Source: Elysia crispata (taxonomy: Eukaryota > Mollusca > Gastropoda > Plakobranchidae). From it: DNA of 64,000 nucleotides. The DNA lies in the NCBI GenBank assembly GCA_033675545.1, contig JAWDGP010003890.1:278501-342500 (forward strand), written 5' to 3'. Below the pieces are notes generated by a model. That model was given only the letters and a program-made list of their open reading frames with translations. It was not told where the DNA came from and searched no databases. Made by a program: the position numbers and the translations under genes. Shown piece by piece: positions 56,967 through 64,000 of this stretch (positions within the stretch are counted from its first letter, which is position 1; the number at the start of each line of letters is the position of its first letter).

Positions 56967-64000
<7,034 letters not shown>

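Overview
The window reads as nuclear DNA of an invertebrate animal, most likely a mollusc and probably a gastropod. The evidence is a very AT-rich sequence, genes split into many short exons with GT-AG introns, long (CT)n/(AG)n tracts, and many decayed DNA transposons, LINE tails and tRNA-derived SINE-like pieces. The mollusc assignment is an inference; no species can be named from the sequence. There is no sign of prokaryotic organisation.

Layout. Positions 1-10055 are intergenic and repeat-rich: tandem and dispersed duplications, a (GA)n...(CT)n inverted microsatellite, and a complete but triply disabled mariner element (6918-8300). Positions 10056-54026 on the + strand hold one complete gene, the nucleoporin NUP205, which I rebuilt by hand as 41 coding exons. 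All exon phases close into one 6,123-nt reading frame (2,040 residues). Its polyadenylation signal is at 54623-54628. Positions 56967-64000 on the - strand hold the 3' part of a protein kinase gene (seven exons), converging tail-to-tail with NUP205. The kinase has an intact HRDIKPEN catalytic loop but DFS in place of DFG, and its 5' exons lie beyond the window.

The introns of NUP205 act as a trap for mobile DNA. Intron 4 holds an inverted copy of a ~0.47-kb repeat that also lies upstream of the gene. Intron 5 holds a tandem ~0.42-kb duplication and a 682-bp PIF/Harbinger derivative. Intron 15 holds a copy of a 0.95-kb repeat preceded by what looks like a decayed spliced gene start. Introns 18, 19 and 20 hold a hairpin, a LINE tail and MITE-like inverted repeats. 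Introns 23 and 25 hold a second LINE tail and SINE-like pieces. Intron 29 holds a 2.8-kb element with CAC termini and a 4-bp target duplication, carrying a remnant of a Cys-rich domain like the RAG1 N-terminal region. Intron 35 holds a 0.8-kb hAT-like element with a zinc-finger ORF.

The two genes have no evident functional link. NUP205 builds the inner ring of the nuclear pore; the kinase is an unassigned signalling enzyme. I see no undescribed multi-gene system. The most unusual items are the RAG1-N-like transposon, whose ~197-bp tandem repeat carries copies of its own start-codon region, and the DFS kinase with a short C-terminal extension.
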